This document shows positions 12,801 to 27,800 of a stretch of DNA of 64,000 bases, one piece after another; position 1 is the first letter of the stretch; each line of letters starts with the position of its first letter. The stretch comes from Sabethes cyaneus. Lineage: Eukaryota; Arthropoda; Insecta; Diptera; Culicidae. A model generated the notes under the pieces. It ran no database searches, was not told where the DNA came from, and saw only the letters and a list, made by a program, of their open reading frames with translations. The translations under genes and the position numbers were made by a program. Location: positions 30,726,964-30,790,963 of the forward strand of contig NC_071355.1 in assembly GCF_943734655.1 (NCBI RefSeq). The letters run 5' to 3'.

Positions 12801-15800
12801 TGCATGCTGTTCAACATCGCTCTTGAGGTTGTAATCCGACGAGCGGGCATCGAAACGAAAGGCACGATTTTTACCAAGGGTAGCCAACTTCTGGGCTTTG
12901 CAGATGACTTCGATATCATAGCCAGGAACTTTGTGACGGCGGAGGCAATCTACGCCAGACTGAAAGTAGAGTCTAGGAGAATTGGGCTAAAAATAAATGC
13001 ATCGAAGACCAAATACATGAAAGGAAGAGGCTCATAGGAAACAAACGCGCGACCCACGGACGGTAACCGTTGGTGGCGACGAACTAGAAGTGGTAGAAGA
13101 GTTCGTGTATTTGGGATCGCTGGTGACCGCGGACAACAACACTAGTAAGGAGATCTCCAAGCATCTGCCGCCGCACGAAGCTAACAATGTACAAAACTCT
13201 TATTAGGCCGGTAGTTCTTTATGGACTTGAAGCCGTGACGCTGCTCACGGAGGACATAGGCGCCCTTACCGTATTCGAGCGGAAAGTGCTGCGAATGATA
13301 TTTGGCGGAGTACAAACTGAAAGCGGAGTGGCGGAGGCGTATGAATCACGAGCTACAGGCACTGCTTGGGGAGACTCCCATCGTACATCTAGCGAAAGTT
13401 AGCAGGCAACGGTGGGCCGGACACGTCGTAAGGATGCCGGACGACAGTGCGACGAAAATAGTCCACTTCAACAACCCCACCGGCACCAGGAACAGGGGGG
13501 CCCAACGTGCACGATGGCTTGACCAGGTCGAAAGCGATTTGCGACTTCTGAGACGACTAGGAAATTGGCGACGAGTGGCTCAAGACCGAGTTGAATGGAG
13601 ACGAGTGTTTGAAACAGCACGAGCCACCCCGGTTTTATGCTGAAGAAGAAGAAGTATATCACAATAGATCTAACTAATGGTCGCAGTGGCTCCTATAAAA
13701 AAATATAGCCGTCCCTGGCGTGGACTCATTTTGCATTCCTTTGACCAGTACACCTAACTATAAGAGGAACTTTTGCACTGACAAGAAGTTTCATCGGTTA
13801 ATTCGACTCCACGATCACTCGCTTACCATAGTAGACTTGGTTATCAAAGAGGTAAGCGATGATCTCAAATATATCTCTCACACCAAGTTCCCGAAGAAGG
13901 TCCTTCTGTGGCTGACGACCGGCGAGAAGGGAATATCCAAGGCACTATTCTTCCCTTCGGGGCTTGCGAAGAAAGATATACAGTGCGAAGTGCCTACTGG
14001 AAGTTGCCGCTTGCTTCAAGAAGTATCTCGCAAAGAAGGATGTGGTCATTTGAACAGACCTGGTCATGCCCCATAGTGCCAAGAGTTCACTAGAGGGGAT
14101 GGACCGGCTGAAGATAAACATTGTACCGATGACCGCCAACCCTACAAACGTCCCCCAGTTGCGACCGCTAGCAAAATTTTGGGCGAACCTCAAACAGGAG
14201 CATCTACTCCAATAATTTCATGGCTAAAAAGGCGCAGGATGTAAGGACGCCCGGCAGGGCGCAAAATCTTTTTTGCAGAAAACTTACAAAACGTAGAATT
14301 TAAGGAAAATTTGTTCAGGGAAAATTATGTTTCGTGTTTTTTTTATTCATCACCATCGAAATTAGTCCATTTTTTAAAGCATACGTTATTTAGAAGTTGT
14401 TCTAAAATATAGTTTCACATCATCTGCTTAGAGTTTTAAGTAACCATTCGGCAGTAACCGCGAAACATCATTAATGAACAATGTGAAAATTAGCGATCCC
14501 TAATAACTACCTTGTGGCACTCCTGAGACATGTGCGTTTCATCAGGTAAAACGAGAGCCATATCATAAGAGCAAACGAGTCTTTCGAACTTTGCTACAAG
14601 AACCCCATGATCAATTGGGTCAAATGTAGCTATATTATATCGGTGTATGCTGCATCTAACTGAGCAGTAGCACTAGTGTTCGATAGGTATGTCGAGATAT
14701 GCAGTTTCTAGTATTTTTACAGAGCCAAGGAAGGTGATCTTTTCATCTGTCGAGGAAGTGGATTAGACTAAAGAGATGTTCGTACTGGCACACGCTGAGG
14801 AGTAAACTGGAGCTTCGACGAACAGTATCGGCTCTGCTGGACTGACTGAAATGTCAAGCGCTGCTGGATGTTAAGTATCGAGAGGTAGCAGTTCAGTTCA
14901 GTTGCTTTAAAAACCTCACATTAGGTTGCGTTACTAATAAGTGACAGATCGAGAAAACGACTGTAGTAGATCGAAGTCACACAACAGAGTGGAATAAGCT
15001 GCAGGTGTACGTGCCTGAAGAAAATAAATGAAAGGAACGCCATTATCAACACCTTTCGATACTATATCAGTCCGATAGTCACCTTATTGCACGTCTTAAA
15101 AAATGTAGCCAATGAAACTTATATGGGTTTCAGTTGAAGTAACGTCGGATCTACGGTCGGTCAGTATGCTAAAAAATAGGGTAAGGAGGGGCAAAAGTGC
15201 GATGGGGATAAAAGTGCGATTCAATCATTTATCAGTACAGGATCAGAGTAAATTGACTACATTGGTATGAACGGGTGTCTACCTTGATAGCTTGAATCTA
15301 TCGTAAATAACTGTTGTTTATGAAGCTGAGTTATGTGAAAATATTATTTTAGAGTGGTTTTGATGTAATATTTCGTTATACGGCAAATACGATATCATAA
15401 GGAGGATATTACTTGTCAAAAAATTGTAGCAGCGAATCTCTTTTGAAATACGAATTTACAAAATATATTTCCCTTTTCCATAATTTGATCAAGCACCGTC
15501 AAGCACCTAGTGGGGCAAAAGTGCGATTAATAGACGGGGCAGAAGTGCGACTCTCGGACGAGGCAAAAATGAATAGTTAATTTATACAGTTTTAGACACT
15601 ATATTACAGGTACTAGAAATGAAAGATCGGTAGAAAACTGTGTGCTCTACAGATGCAGACTGAAGGAAAACAGTATCTATCCGCTTGTGAAACAAAAAAA
15701 AAACGTGTGCTAAAGTTTTGATCTCACGGAGGCTGCAGTACGCCAGCGGAAAATAAAAAAGGTGCAAATTGAGAATTTTCCTTACCGTAATATATCGTAG

Positions 15801-18800
15801 ATTAAAAATATTATGGTTTAGTTAGCTACTGCTATGCTGATTTCATGGATTCAAGCTTCGCACTTTTGCCCAGCGGTATTCGCACTTTTACCCCGCTAAT
15901 GGGGCAAAAGTGCGATTCGGCACTTGATCAGAAAAATATATTTTATTGTTCTGCTTCTTTTTATCTCATGAAAATTGATGACAACTTCAAATATCGCACC
16001 TATGCCCCACCCTAATCTAATGCTCAAGCCAATTCAGCGAAGAGGCCCTGAATTTTTAATCCAACGTTGAAGTATATCACTAATCGGCTGACCCGTGAGT
16101 CTAACACAGCAAATCAAATACATTTACAGACACCAAAGCGCACTCAAAAAAACAGGACATCAATTTAAGTCCACGAACGTTCTGCTAATATACCCGAACC
16201 ATCTGTAAGGTTTCGTTAAACGCAGACTGGCAACAGATAATCATGTTAATCATGTCTGGGACGACTGAAAAACGGTCGTGACTGCGGCGGGGGTATCGGT
16301 ACTCAGTGTCACCCCAGTATTAGTTGGTAAAAAAAGCGGTCGTATGAGGATGGCACTAGCGTTGACATGACAGGAGTTGGTTGGTAGGATTTGGGTAGTA
16401 GAAGAAGGGTTACTATGAACTTAACCTCGGCGCATCCTAACCCAGTATCAGTAGGTCTGAGGTCGATGTGAGTCCTAAAGAGTTAACTGCCTTTGGAGTA
16501 AAAGACGAAGAGCCGGTGCAGATTCACTGTGGTGAGATCAAACTCCTGGAGTTATTGGAGGAATGAGGAAATCTGACAGTTGACTGATTATTTTCGCGAT
16601 TTTGACGAAGTCACTTCTAGGTAAGCAATGTCCGAAGCATTCCTTCTGGTTCTAGTTTTTCATATAGTTTTCGGCAACTGTAGGAGTGAAAGTACAGATT
16701 TAGACGCTTCCTTGCTAGGAAATTACGTTGGTTTTATTATTTCTCTGTGATTATTCATTTTTCGAAGCTTGAAGTCACTAAAATTTGATCCGGTGAGAGA
16801 GTCATGACCAACATCTATGACGATTAAGTCGCGAAGAGTCCAAGGGCAATGTTATGAAACCGTTAAAACATTGGATAGGTAGACTATCGTGACCATTGAC
16901 TTCAGGAAGGTACGGTTGATAGATGCACAGCATCAATGACAAGATGACATCCCAAGTAACAATTTAAATTTTAAGGTGCACTTGAAGAGGTTTCCAGCAT
17001 TTGCTGCTTAAAACCGATCTCAAAACTTGTAATTCTACAAAACTACGATAAAACAGCCATAAAACCCTTATAAGGCGAGGGAGGCCCACACTAAAGAAGG
17101 TTCTCAAGAAAATTTCCAAAGATCCTTTTAAAACTTGTAATTCTTATCGATATCTATTTATAATGAATTCCAAGAGTCGCTTGAAACAACAAGAAAACCG
17201 CCACAAGTGTTGATGATTTTATGTTTGTCTCTTCAAAGAACACTTGCAAGACATCATACACTTTTCACAGCCTTAAATGTTTTAAATTGACCAAGAGCTA
17301 TAAGCTATAAGCATTCACAGATATTACTATTTCGAAATGGGTATAAATGAAAATTGAAAATAAAAATCGTGATAAAAGCAGCTGCTTTGTCGCTCATAAA
17401 TGAGACATTTTTCATGCCACGCTCGGTTTGTCGATGTTTTGTGACATAAAAGTTAGAAAATTTTAACGCGCCAGTTATTTTTGCTAGATTATTGAAAAAT
17501 TAAATTAATTAAAAAAAATAATGGTTTCGTGAAGAAGTTGATAGCTACCAAATTTTTAACTAATTGTGGCAAAAAGGCTTTTATATGTCTAAACATTTAT
17601 TTAAAAAGATAAGATCACTAATGGTATTGCATAATACCTATCTATAAGCGCCCATATTCAATTGACTACAATTTCAAAAGTAATCAAAATAGCCCTGTTC
17701 GCCATTTTTTCAATGATTTCATCTAAATCAACCCGAAAGCGCTTATTAGGCTAACATTTCTTGCACAAGACAAAGAAAATTTTTCCAAGAGCGCGATAAG
17801 TTCATCAATACTTATTGTATTCTTGAAGAAGACAAGTTGCGCTTGAATAAGAATTGTTTGAATTACTTGAGGGCACCAAGTTTTTACAAGATAACCATTC
17901 TAGTATAAACAAAGAAAACATCAACGAAGTATCGATGTAACGTATTGTTTGTGCTGTTTGGACTGCACGACAGTTCCAAGCGTTTAGTTTACAATCGGTA
18001 CAACTGTTTTTCAAAATTATGCTTCAACTGCTTCAGTGCCTTCAAACATTTTCCATACAAAGACATCTGACTTATGAATTTAGTTTAAAAAATTCGAAAA
18101 GCTCTAGAGGAAACCCGCACCGCCTCTGGCAAATGCATCATTACCGGCACTGTCCTTCCCCAGTTCAGTTAGTCCTGAGATCTATATTGTTTTGTGACTT
18201 CGCTGATTGTTCATATGAAAGAGTTTTCAAAATATTACACAGATTTTTGCTTAATTTTCGTTTAAAAGATCTGTATTCTTCACTTTTCTCCAGGTTTAGA
18301 TGCTCATTTTGACAAATTAGTTGTTTACGTTAGAATGTTATTATTCAAGAGTATAATTTCTCTTTCAAGAATATACGATTTTAAGAGAGTTTTATGGCAG
18401 TATTGTTAAGATAAACGAATCTTGCAGAAGAATGTCATAAGTTTTTGTCAAAACTATTGTTAAGTTTTGAGGAGCGTCGTTTTTAAGCAAAAATGAAGTA
18501 TCCTTTAAAACCCCTTATAAGGTGAATTACACTTATTGATAATTTAGTTTTATGGATAATTCTTCAAGTCTCCTTCAGTCATATCTCAGAAATGTTAGTC
18601 AAATAAGATAAAATCCACTTGAGGAGAAACTTTATAAAACCTAACAGACTTTGAAATGCTCTGATAAAACTACTATCAGAAATGAATAAGACCAATTTGC
18701 TATTGGATTGTTACTTGGGATGTAGATACTGTGACTATTATGCGTGTCCTAACAAAGATTTTAGGACAAGAAGTATTTTCTATTTTAGGTCGTCACATTG

Positions 18801-21800
18801 CAAAACTTAACGAACGTTTACGAATTTCAATATAATTTGACGACTGCAGCAGCAACGTGTAGTATAAACTATCTATAATTGACCTGAAATAATATATATT
18901 GAATTGTTTATTTTACGCATGGGGAGGATGTGGCATCCTGGTAATAATACCGTATTAGAAGATTTGCACGTAAGGTGTATTGTGTGTTGTTTACACATTA
19001 CTTAGGTAGTTGCCATTAGTTGTAACGGGCCAGAGGGAACGGGTTAGAGTGCGTTGACAGCTTCCCACGGGTTAAATGGGAGCGAACTCAGTCAGTCAGT
19101 CATGAGATGATGAACAGTAATGAAATTTTTCGATAAAAACCTGCTATTTTTCTGATTAACCGTTGCTGTCCAACGAATAATTCTACGAGAATCAACGATT
19201 TTCGAGGCAATTTCTCTACTTTTCTCTATGACAACTTAAACAGTATTGTCGGGTCATCGCCGTTCGAGCCTGCAACCTATCTTCTTATCGTGTAAACTGT
19301 CGGCTAAATGCAGAATGCAATACGATGCACGAGAGAAATTTTCCGTACAGTTGTAAACCGAAAAAAGAAAGATTTTTGTTCTTAAAACTATCATAAAACT
19401 AACGTCGCTAGGTTTTCAAAACCATCACAGACGCACGGATACAATGGGATTTGAATACTGAGGTGGTGTTGAGTAGTTTTAATATGAGAAGAACCAACCT
19501 GATTACTTTTTTTTTCTTTGTTCGCTGTGATAAGTTACCCGTTTTTAGCGTTTTTGGCTGGTGGAATGGAATTAATGGTTCAACCAACCGGAGATGCAAC
19601 GCTGATAGAATTTATTAACAAATGCAAATTTATACAGGGGAAAGAAGAGTGCAGGTTGTGGTTTTTTCGAGGGGGAGGGGCAGAAGTACAATACCAATTC
19701 TTCAGTGAGCGTGCTTTAAGAGAGTTAGAGAGTTTAGAAAACGTAACGAAGTAAAAACGAGTAGTGATAGAGATAATGTGTTTAGTAGGTAAGTTGAAAA
19801 GAGGAGACTGGAATTTGGCAAAATGCTGGAGAGAAACGATTTTGATTGGATTTCTGGTTGCGTTTCAAGTTCTGCGCATAGTTTCCTTACTTTGATCGAT
19901 GAAATGTCTTGCAAGCAGTCAACGATGAAATTATTGGCCTCATCGTCATTCTCGATCTCTTCGATAGACTGCGCCGGACTAGTACTGTTTGTCGCGCTAC
20001 TGTTGGCAGTATTGATCGTCAGCGTACTGGTGGTGGTGGCGGAGCTTGTGCAAGCGATATTCAAGTTATTGGTATTGGTAGTAGTGGTGATCGTTGCGGT
20101 ACTAGCAGCGTTCGTATTAATGTTACTGTTGTTAGTAGTAGTTGTGGAAGCCACGTTGGTAGTGGTATTATTTGGGCCAAAAGCAGCGGAGGGAGGAGCA
20201 GAGGAGATGCTAGTACCCGTGTAAATGTGTGCCTGTTTGAGGGCCAATAGTTTGGCAGTGTTTGGATTGACCAGCACCATCTGGTGGTTAACTGGTTCCG
20301 ACGAGGAGCGACGATTGCGGAAATCGCTTCGATGGTAGGCTCCGCCGTGCTGACTACTGCCGCCAGTGGTGTTCGCGTTGTTGGTGATAGTGTTGTTATT
20401 GGTGGTGGTGTTATACGCGGAGGGTGTGCTAGTTGTCGTATTGGTATTAGTACAAGCATGTGACACAAACGAGGAATGACTGATCATTCCCATGTGCGGA
20501 TTATGGGTTAAGTCTAAACTTCGCCAGGATTTTCCTTTGATTGCCGGGTCCTAAATGGGGAAACGGAGGGGTTCATACAAAAATGGGTCTTGTAAATAAC
20601 ATCGTAATTGGATGGTTCATTGCTACTAGAATGTATTGGATGTAGTTCTAAATGACTGAGTTGATTTACCAAGTAGATATAATTGAGAAAATAAAACAAA
20701 AATAGCGAAATGAATCTGCAACTTTAACTGACATATTTACAAACATTAATCAAAGGAAAAAGCCAATAACAGTTGGTAAATCAACCAAATTCAACTAATG
20801 TTGGAAGATAAGACACAGTGTTACTGTACAGAATATCAATAAGAAATAAGATAGGATAATTCACAACAACTAAAATTGTGAACAAAATTTCCCCTTAAGG
20901 GATCGGTATGTAACAGGAAACAAACAACATGTAACGGAACTGATGTCTCTCAACTAACAGAAGAGGTACGAAAAACGGTGAACGTGAACGTGAATGCAAC
21001 AGTATGGAGCAATGTGATAACTGTGAGAACGATCAGGTGACCATCGTGAGACCAGTTATGAGAATGTAGCGTATCTCCAGGAAGGAAAACAAATATTTAG
21101 TCAACTCTACGGGGTTTTAAGAAACGAAAATCTCAACTAAATACCCTACGCCAAAATTTTTCAACAGTAAAACTCTACACAAGAATGAGTTGAAAATCAA
21201 TCGAGGAAGGAAAACGAATCATTAGTTTAGTTTAACTCGAATCAGAGCTACCGAAGGGCTCTATCACAGTAACAGTGTTAAGTAGGTAGGTCGGTAGGTA
21301 GTTAGTGAAATGAAATTCGTCTTATCGAGGCGGTTGATTGCGTCGTCGAGTGCGACAGCTACGTTCGTTTCACTTACCTGATGCGGTTGCACTTTGTGCG
21401 ATTGCCGGGCGTACTGGATGGCCGACTGGTCCAACATATCCCAGGACTTTTGCCGTCGAACGTTCTGTCCTCCGGCTGCACCACCTTGTGCACTGCCGGT
21501 TCCACCGGCAGACAAGTGATCTGCGGCACCGCCGGCCTCGGAGCCGCCACCGGTTTCGATTGGCCAACGAGGAAGGGTGTGCTTAACGTGACATCGCGAC
21601 CGGACTTCCTCCGACAGACAGACCAAGGCTAGGAAATGGTAATCAGTTCGGGTTATTTAAAATTTTAGTTTTCTTTGGTTTTGCTAGCCGTTTACATATT
21701 TATTCACTATGACCAAATAAATCATGCTTGTTGAAATATTGTAAAAAATTGGAGATTTTTTTATTGTAGCTATAGGTTTAGGCTCCCAGGATTTTACATA

Positions 21801-24800
21801 GTTCACTGCATTGAATTTTCTGGCGTCAAAAATAGCTGAAATAACAATATCTTTGCATGTATCAGGTGGTAAGTTAACTCTCACAGCATTGAAGGATGAT
21901 GTTTCAATGGTTTTTGAGCAAGCACCGGCCCAAATGGTTACATTCTTATCATGCACAACAGTGCGAGGATGATGAGCAACACAAATCTTTTCATCACCAA
22001 TGCTACAATAATACTTAGCGTAATTTTTCTTTTTCTTTCACCTTACAACAGGTAAACGGCTCACTGGTAACTTTGCTCTTTTGTTCAGACAGAAATTGAA
22101 ATCCTTCAATTTGTTCAACGTAGACGATGGAATGACGGACCATGAAAAATAGGAGGAACCGATTCTTGTTGCTTGCTCGCGAAAGTCACGTCGATCACAT
22201 ATAGCTGTTGTGGTTTTCCGGTTGGTTCGTTGCAACAAGCCGTGCCTGGTTTGCGGTTATCGGAACTCCAGTTCACCGAAAAGAAAATTACGCTAAGTGC
22301 GTTAGTGCTAGTTATGATAATCAAACAATCGGTCCTTTTAAGGGCCATGCAACAATTTAAGAGTTTCTTATATTTTCATGACAAGGCTAGCCCAAGTCGT
22401 CTATTCCAAATTAATATACTAACCATTCGTCGTGGATGCCGAATCCAACGCGTTAGTATGCCTACAAACCGTCGGTGCATTGGTGTACACGGTTGGGACT
22501 TTTTTCACAGCCGTTCTGATACTGTCAGGATTACCATTCTGGCGCGATAGATTTTGCAGACTGTGGCCAACGCGATAGTTTTGAAGTGGTTTTGGAATTT
22601 GTTTACCTTGGTGACAACGATATGAGCCGTGAAGTAAACAAGCGGATACCGACAGCTAACAGGGCCTTCAAGTATGATTAAATGTGTGCTGCAAGCTGTC
22701 TCATTACTTTAAGTCTCATTTGTCTACTGCTGTTCGTTCTGCGTCCAGATATCGCTCTGAGAAGTTTTATGGCGGTTTTGCAATGATGCCTACGCCGTGC
22801 AAAACGGTGTCTGTACGATTTCGGTCCAATGGAACGCCTAAGGCTAGGCCCCGCATCGTTGTTTGATACTTGAGTGACGTACCATTTAGCATGATCTGTT
22901 GAAAAACAGTAATTACTGGACCAATTAAAAATCAAGACATGTTTCGCCCAGACATGCGGATGACGAATTAGATTCGACAAATTGCCAACCTAACCGCTTT
23001 CTCTCCCTATGTTTAGATCACAGAAGCAGGTATCAAGAACTTGTCTCCATTGTACTCGACCTAGGCCGCTCGTCGAAAATTCGTTGAGCATCTCGACACT
23101 TGCAAGTCAGCTTCGACCTGGTTGAGCTATCCAGTACGTAAGATCTCTCTATACACTATACACTATAGATCGTAGTCCTGATATCGTTGGTACATCCTTG
23201 CGAGATGGCTGGACCACCGTAGCCTCCCGACTTTCACCAGGAGTACGATTCTCCGTTTTTAGATCTGCGTAGATTGCCTCCGCCGTTCCAAGGTTTTTAG
23301 TAATGATGCCATGGTCATCTGCTAGGAGTTGGTTACTTTTGTTGAAGATCATTTGTCCTGTTTTGACGTCCGCTCACACCTTCAATAGCGATGTTAAATA
23401 AAATACGGGACCATCCATCAACCGTTTCGATAGAACTCGAGAGTGCTACCGAAACACGCGCGTGGGACATGTGCACTAACTGTCATAACTCTTCGCGCAC
23501 AACTGTATCGTATGCTGCCTTGAAATCCACGCAAATTTGATACGTGGGCATATTGTACTACCGACATATCGGAAGGAATTGTCTGAGTGTAGAATAGTTG
23601 TTCTAGTTCAACTCACTCTGCGCTCGTCGATACTTTGCCAAATTTTCCCTAGTTTTTCTAAGCTCTTTCCTCTTCATTGCTTCTACGATCACATCACTTA
23701 TCAAGGTGAATCCTGATCCTAGCTAAGCTATGCTTAGCTTTTCGTTTCCAACGAATGCTGGCGGTGCTCGTCAAATCAAACATTCCGTGCACTGGAGGTT
23801 TCTTCTCCTAGCACCGCGGTTGAGGCTTCATCGACGTTTGATCGTATCCCGTCCCATTCACCTTCAAGTGTTATTTCACCTAGCTCCACAGAGGAAGCTA
23901 AAGCCTCGTCTAGCAGGCACGCGCGTCTTGCGGTTTTTATTTTATTTTATTTTATTATCTTCAACTTAGAGTTGTACAATTTGTTTTAGTCTAATAGTTG
24001 TATCCTACGCTTATAAATAATTTTGCTAATGTCGAAATCGTACACGTCACTAGTATCATTGAAGACACGGCAGCACATGGCCCAAGGTTCGTTGTACCCG
24101 TAGTTTGTACAATGAGAAGGCTGCCACAGAAGGGAATGATTCCGGAGTTGCCTTCGGGGGACACGGATGTTCACTTGGTTTAAAAGAGAGCTGCAATCAA
24201 CATCTCCGTTTAGTAGTCCGAAAACAAAAAGTTTTTATTTCCGTCTCGCAGCTAACGAATGCAGGTCGATCAGTTTACAGCGTTCCCCATAGGCTGGTAG
24301 ATTTATAGGATCATCCCAGGGCAGAAAACGCAGAGCGTATCTCAGGAAATTTTTTTGGATAGCCTCTAATCTATTGATATGCACAGCATGGTATGGAGCC
24401 CATACAACAACAGCGTATTCCAGAATGCTGCGGACAAGTGCACAGTACAACGATTTAAGTGCGTATATATCCTGGAATGCTTTAGTGTCTCTTTTCACGA
24501 AACCTAGAATTGCGAAAGCCTTAGCTGTTATTGTAGAGATGTGATCATTGAACGTGGCTTTACAATCAATAGTAACGCCCAAATCCTTAATAGCCTGTAC
24601 TCAACGTAAATGGTTTTGCCCGATAGTGTAATCGTTTTGCAGAGGGTCACGTAGGCGGCTAAAAGATATGACGCCACATTTCATGACGTTAACTTCCATG
24701 CCGTTCAGAGTGCACCATCGTGTGAGAGAATTAATATCGCCTTGAAGAGCGCACCCATCAAGTGCGGACTTAATTTCACGGAATATCTTTAAGTCGTCTG

Positions 24801-27800
24801 CGAACATAAATTTAGAACAGCTCAAACGACTGCACAGCTCGTTAACAAAAAGTACAAATATCAAGGGTCCTAGATGACTGCCTTGAGGCACACCGGATGG
24901 CACCTAGAAACAAGCCGAATTAGTACCATTGATGCTGACAAAAGCAGAACGTTCGGTAACGTATGATTGGATCCACTGTGTTACCCAGGTTGGTAACCCC
25001 ATACACCGCATTTTTTCTACTGCCAGTGCGTGTGGAACTTTGTCGAACGCCTTGCTGAAGCCGATGTATATCGCATCGACCTGTCTTCTTTTTTCAATGC
25101 TCGTGATCAGTGAGTTGACGAATACCATCAAATTCGTGGCTGTAGACCGTTTTCTTATAAAACCGTGTTGGTGTTCCGAAATTATTGGGTGTACTGCATG
25201 ATACACAAAATCATAGACCATCTTTTCAAGAACCTTGGGGAGACAGCTCAGAATTAAAATTCCGCGATAGTTCTCAATGTCGTGGACATTTCAAGTCTTG
25301 TGTATAGGAATGATGGACGCGACTTTCCACATCGTTGGAAAAATACCACAATCTAGTGAACGATTGAAGATGATTGACACGGGTGTTGCGAGGGATGTGG
25401 CAAATTGTTTAATGAACGATGGTGGCAGACTGTCTGGACCAGGACCTTTTGGGGAATCTACGGACGAAAGTGCTTGTTGCACATCCTCGATGGACACGAT
25501 CAAGTGTGGCAGAAGGATGTTGTAATGCGCTATGCCGGTCAGCCAATCCCAATGTTCATCCGGCGTATGAGAAGGATGAATGTTCGAGAACACGCTCTTG
25601 AAGAACTTAGCAAAAAGTTCAGTTCAGGGTTGTTTAATTGTTTATTCGAGGAGGACCGTCGGTAGATTTGGGCGTACGATTCGGCCATGTTGGCTTCCGT
25701 ACCGTTTCACTTTAATGACATGGACATTCTGTTAATGCCGGAAAACATTCCCACACTTAACGCTCCGTCTCGCGCAACATTGAAAAAGCTTAATTCTGCC
25801 CGTGTATATAAATCGCTATTATTCTCTAAAGAATTTGGTCTTCAACACAATAAATTGTTTTCCAACTTCCTGTCAAAACAAATTTATTCAATACAATGCC
25901 TACTGCCATCTGTATTATTATATACATCAGGTATTTTCATTATGCAATTCAAAAACAAAAAAAAACTGATAAAAAAAGTTTAATTTAGCAGTTTATTATT
26001 ACTTACTTACTTACTTTAGCAGTCGAGAGCCGGGGTGGTTCTTGCCGTATCAAGAATTCCTCTCCATTGTACTCAGTCCTAGGCTACTCGTCGCCAATTC
26101 GTTGCGCGTCTCGACACACGCAGGTCGGCTTCAACCTGGTCGAGCCATCTAGCACGTTGGGCCGCTCCCTCTATTCCTGGTGCCGGTGGGGTTCTTGAAG
26201 AGAACGGATTTCACTGCACAGTCGTCCGGCATCCTTGCAACGTGGCCGGCCCACCGTAGACTCCCAACTTTCGCCAGGTGTACGACAGGAATGTCTCCTA
26301 GCCTGTAGCCTGTAGCTCGTGATTCATACGTTTCCGCCACTCTCCGCTTTCCGTTTGTACTCCGTCAAACATAGTCCGCAACACCTTTCGTTCAAAAACG
26401 GTAAGTGCACGTATGTCTTCCGTAAGCAAAGTTACTGTCTCAAGTCCGTAGAATAATACCGGTCTTATTAGCGTTTTGTACATCGTCAGCTTTGTACGGC
26501 GGCGTATGCTCCTAAATCCAAGCGTCTTGCGGAGGGAAAAGTAGGCTCGATTTCCAGCTTGAATGCGTCGTTGGATCTCCTTACTCGTATTATTGTCGGT
26601 GTCGGTGACCAGAGATCCCAAATATACGAATTCATCAACCACTTCCAGTTCATAGCCGTCAATAGTCACTGTCCGTGGGAGGCAAACGTTACTTTCTCGG
26701 GAGCCTCTTCCTACCACATATTTGGTTTTCGACGCATTTATTTGTAACCCTAGCCTCTTAGCTTCCGTATTTAGTCTGGCGTAGATTGCCTCCGCCGTCC
26801 CACGGTTTCTAGTAATGATGTCTAGGTCGTCTGCAACGGCTGGGAGTTGGCTACTCTTGCTAAAGATCATTCCTCTCGTTCCGATGCGCCGGATCACACC
26901 TTCAATAGCGATGTTGAATAACATACAGCACAGTACAGTCCATCCCTTGCTGTTACCCTCTGCGCGATTCAAAAGGACTTGAGAGTGTCCCCGAAACGCG
27001 CACGTAGCACATCACTCGTTCCAGAGTAACTTTGAACAGCCGCGTCAGTTTGTCTGGAAACCCGTACTCGTGCATTATCTGCCATAGCTGTTCGCGTTCA
27101 ACGGTATCGTATGCTGCTCTGAAATCCACGAAAATATGATGCGTGGGCACGTTGTACTCTCGACATTTCTGGAGGATCTATTGGAGAGTAAAAATTTGAT
27201 CCTTAGTAGCACGGGCCCCCATAAATCCCACCTGATACTGCCCTACGAAATCGCTATTGGGGATAGACGACGCTACAAAATCTGGGAGAGCACCTTGTAG
27301 GCGGCGTTGACCAGTGTAATGCCGCGGTAGTTACATCAGTCAAGCCGGTCGCCCTTTTTGTAGATGGAACAGACTACGCCTTCCATCCACTCCTCCGGTA
27401 GTTTCTCTTCTTCCCAAATCCTTGAAATCAGCCAGTGAAGTGCCGTTACTAGCGGTTCTTGGCCATTTTTGAAGAGTTCTGCCGGGAGTTGGTCCTTCCC
27501 GGCGGCATTATTATTCTTCAGCAGACCAATTTCTCGTCGGATCTCTTCGAGATCGGGAGCCGGTACGCTGTTATCGTTTGTAGGTACTCCAAGGTTAACT
27601 TCCATTGCGTCTCCTGCTGCTATATCGCCGTTGAGGTGTTCATCGAAGAACTGCTTCCACCTGTCGACCACCTCGCGCTCGTTTATGATAAGATCCCCTC
27701 CCTCGTCCCTACACGTGTCAGGGTTTGGTGTGTGGGCCTTGCGAGTTTGGTTCACCTTCTCGTAAAACTTGCGGGTATCATTAGCTCGGAATAGTTGTTC

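Noticed and set aside
19823..20250. Plus-strand Val/Leu-rich frames that resemble transmembrane segments
   Set aside because: They are antisense shadows of the Asn/Thr-rich coding repeat in NF1 exon 7.
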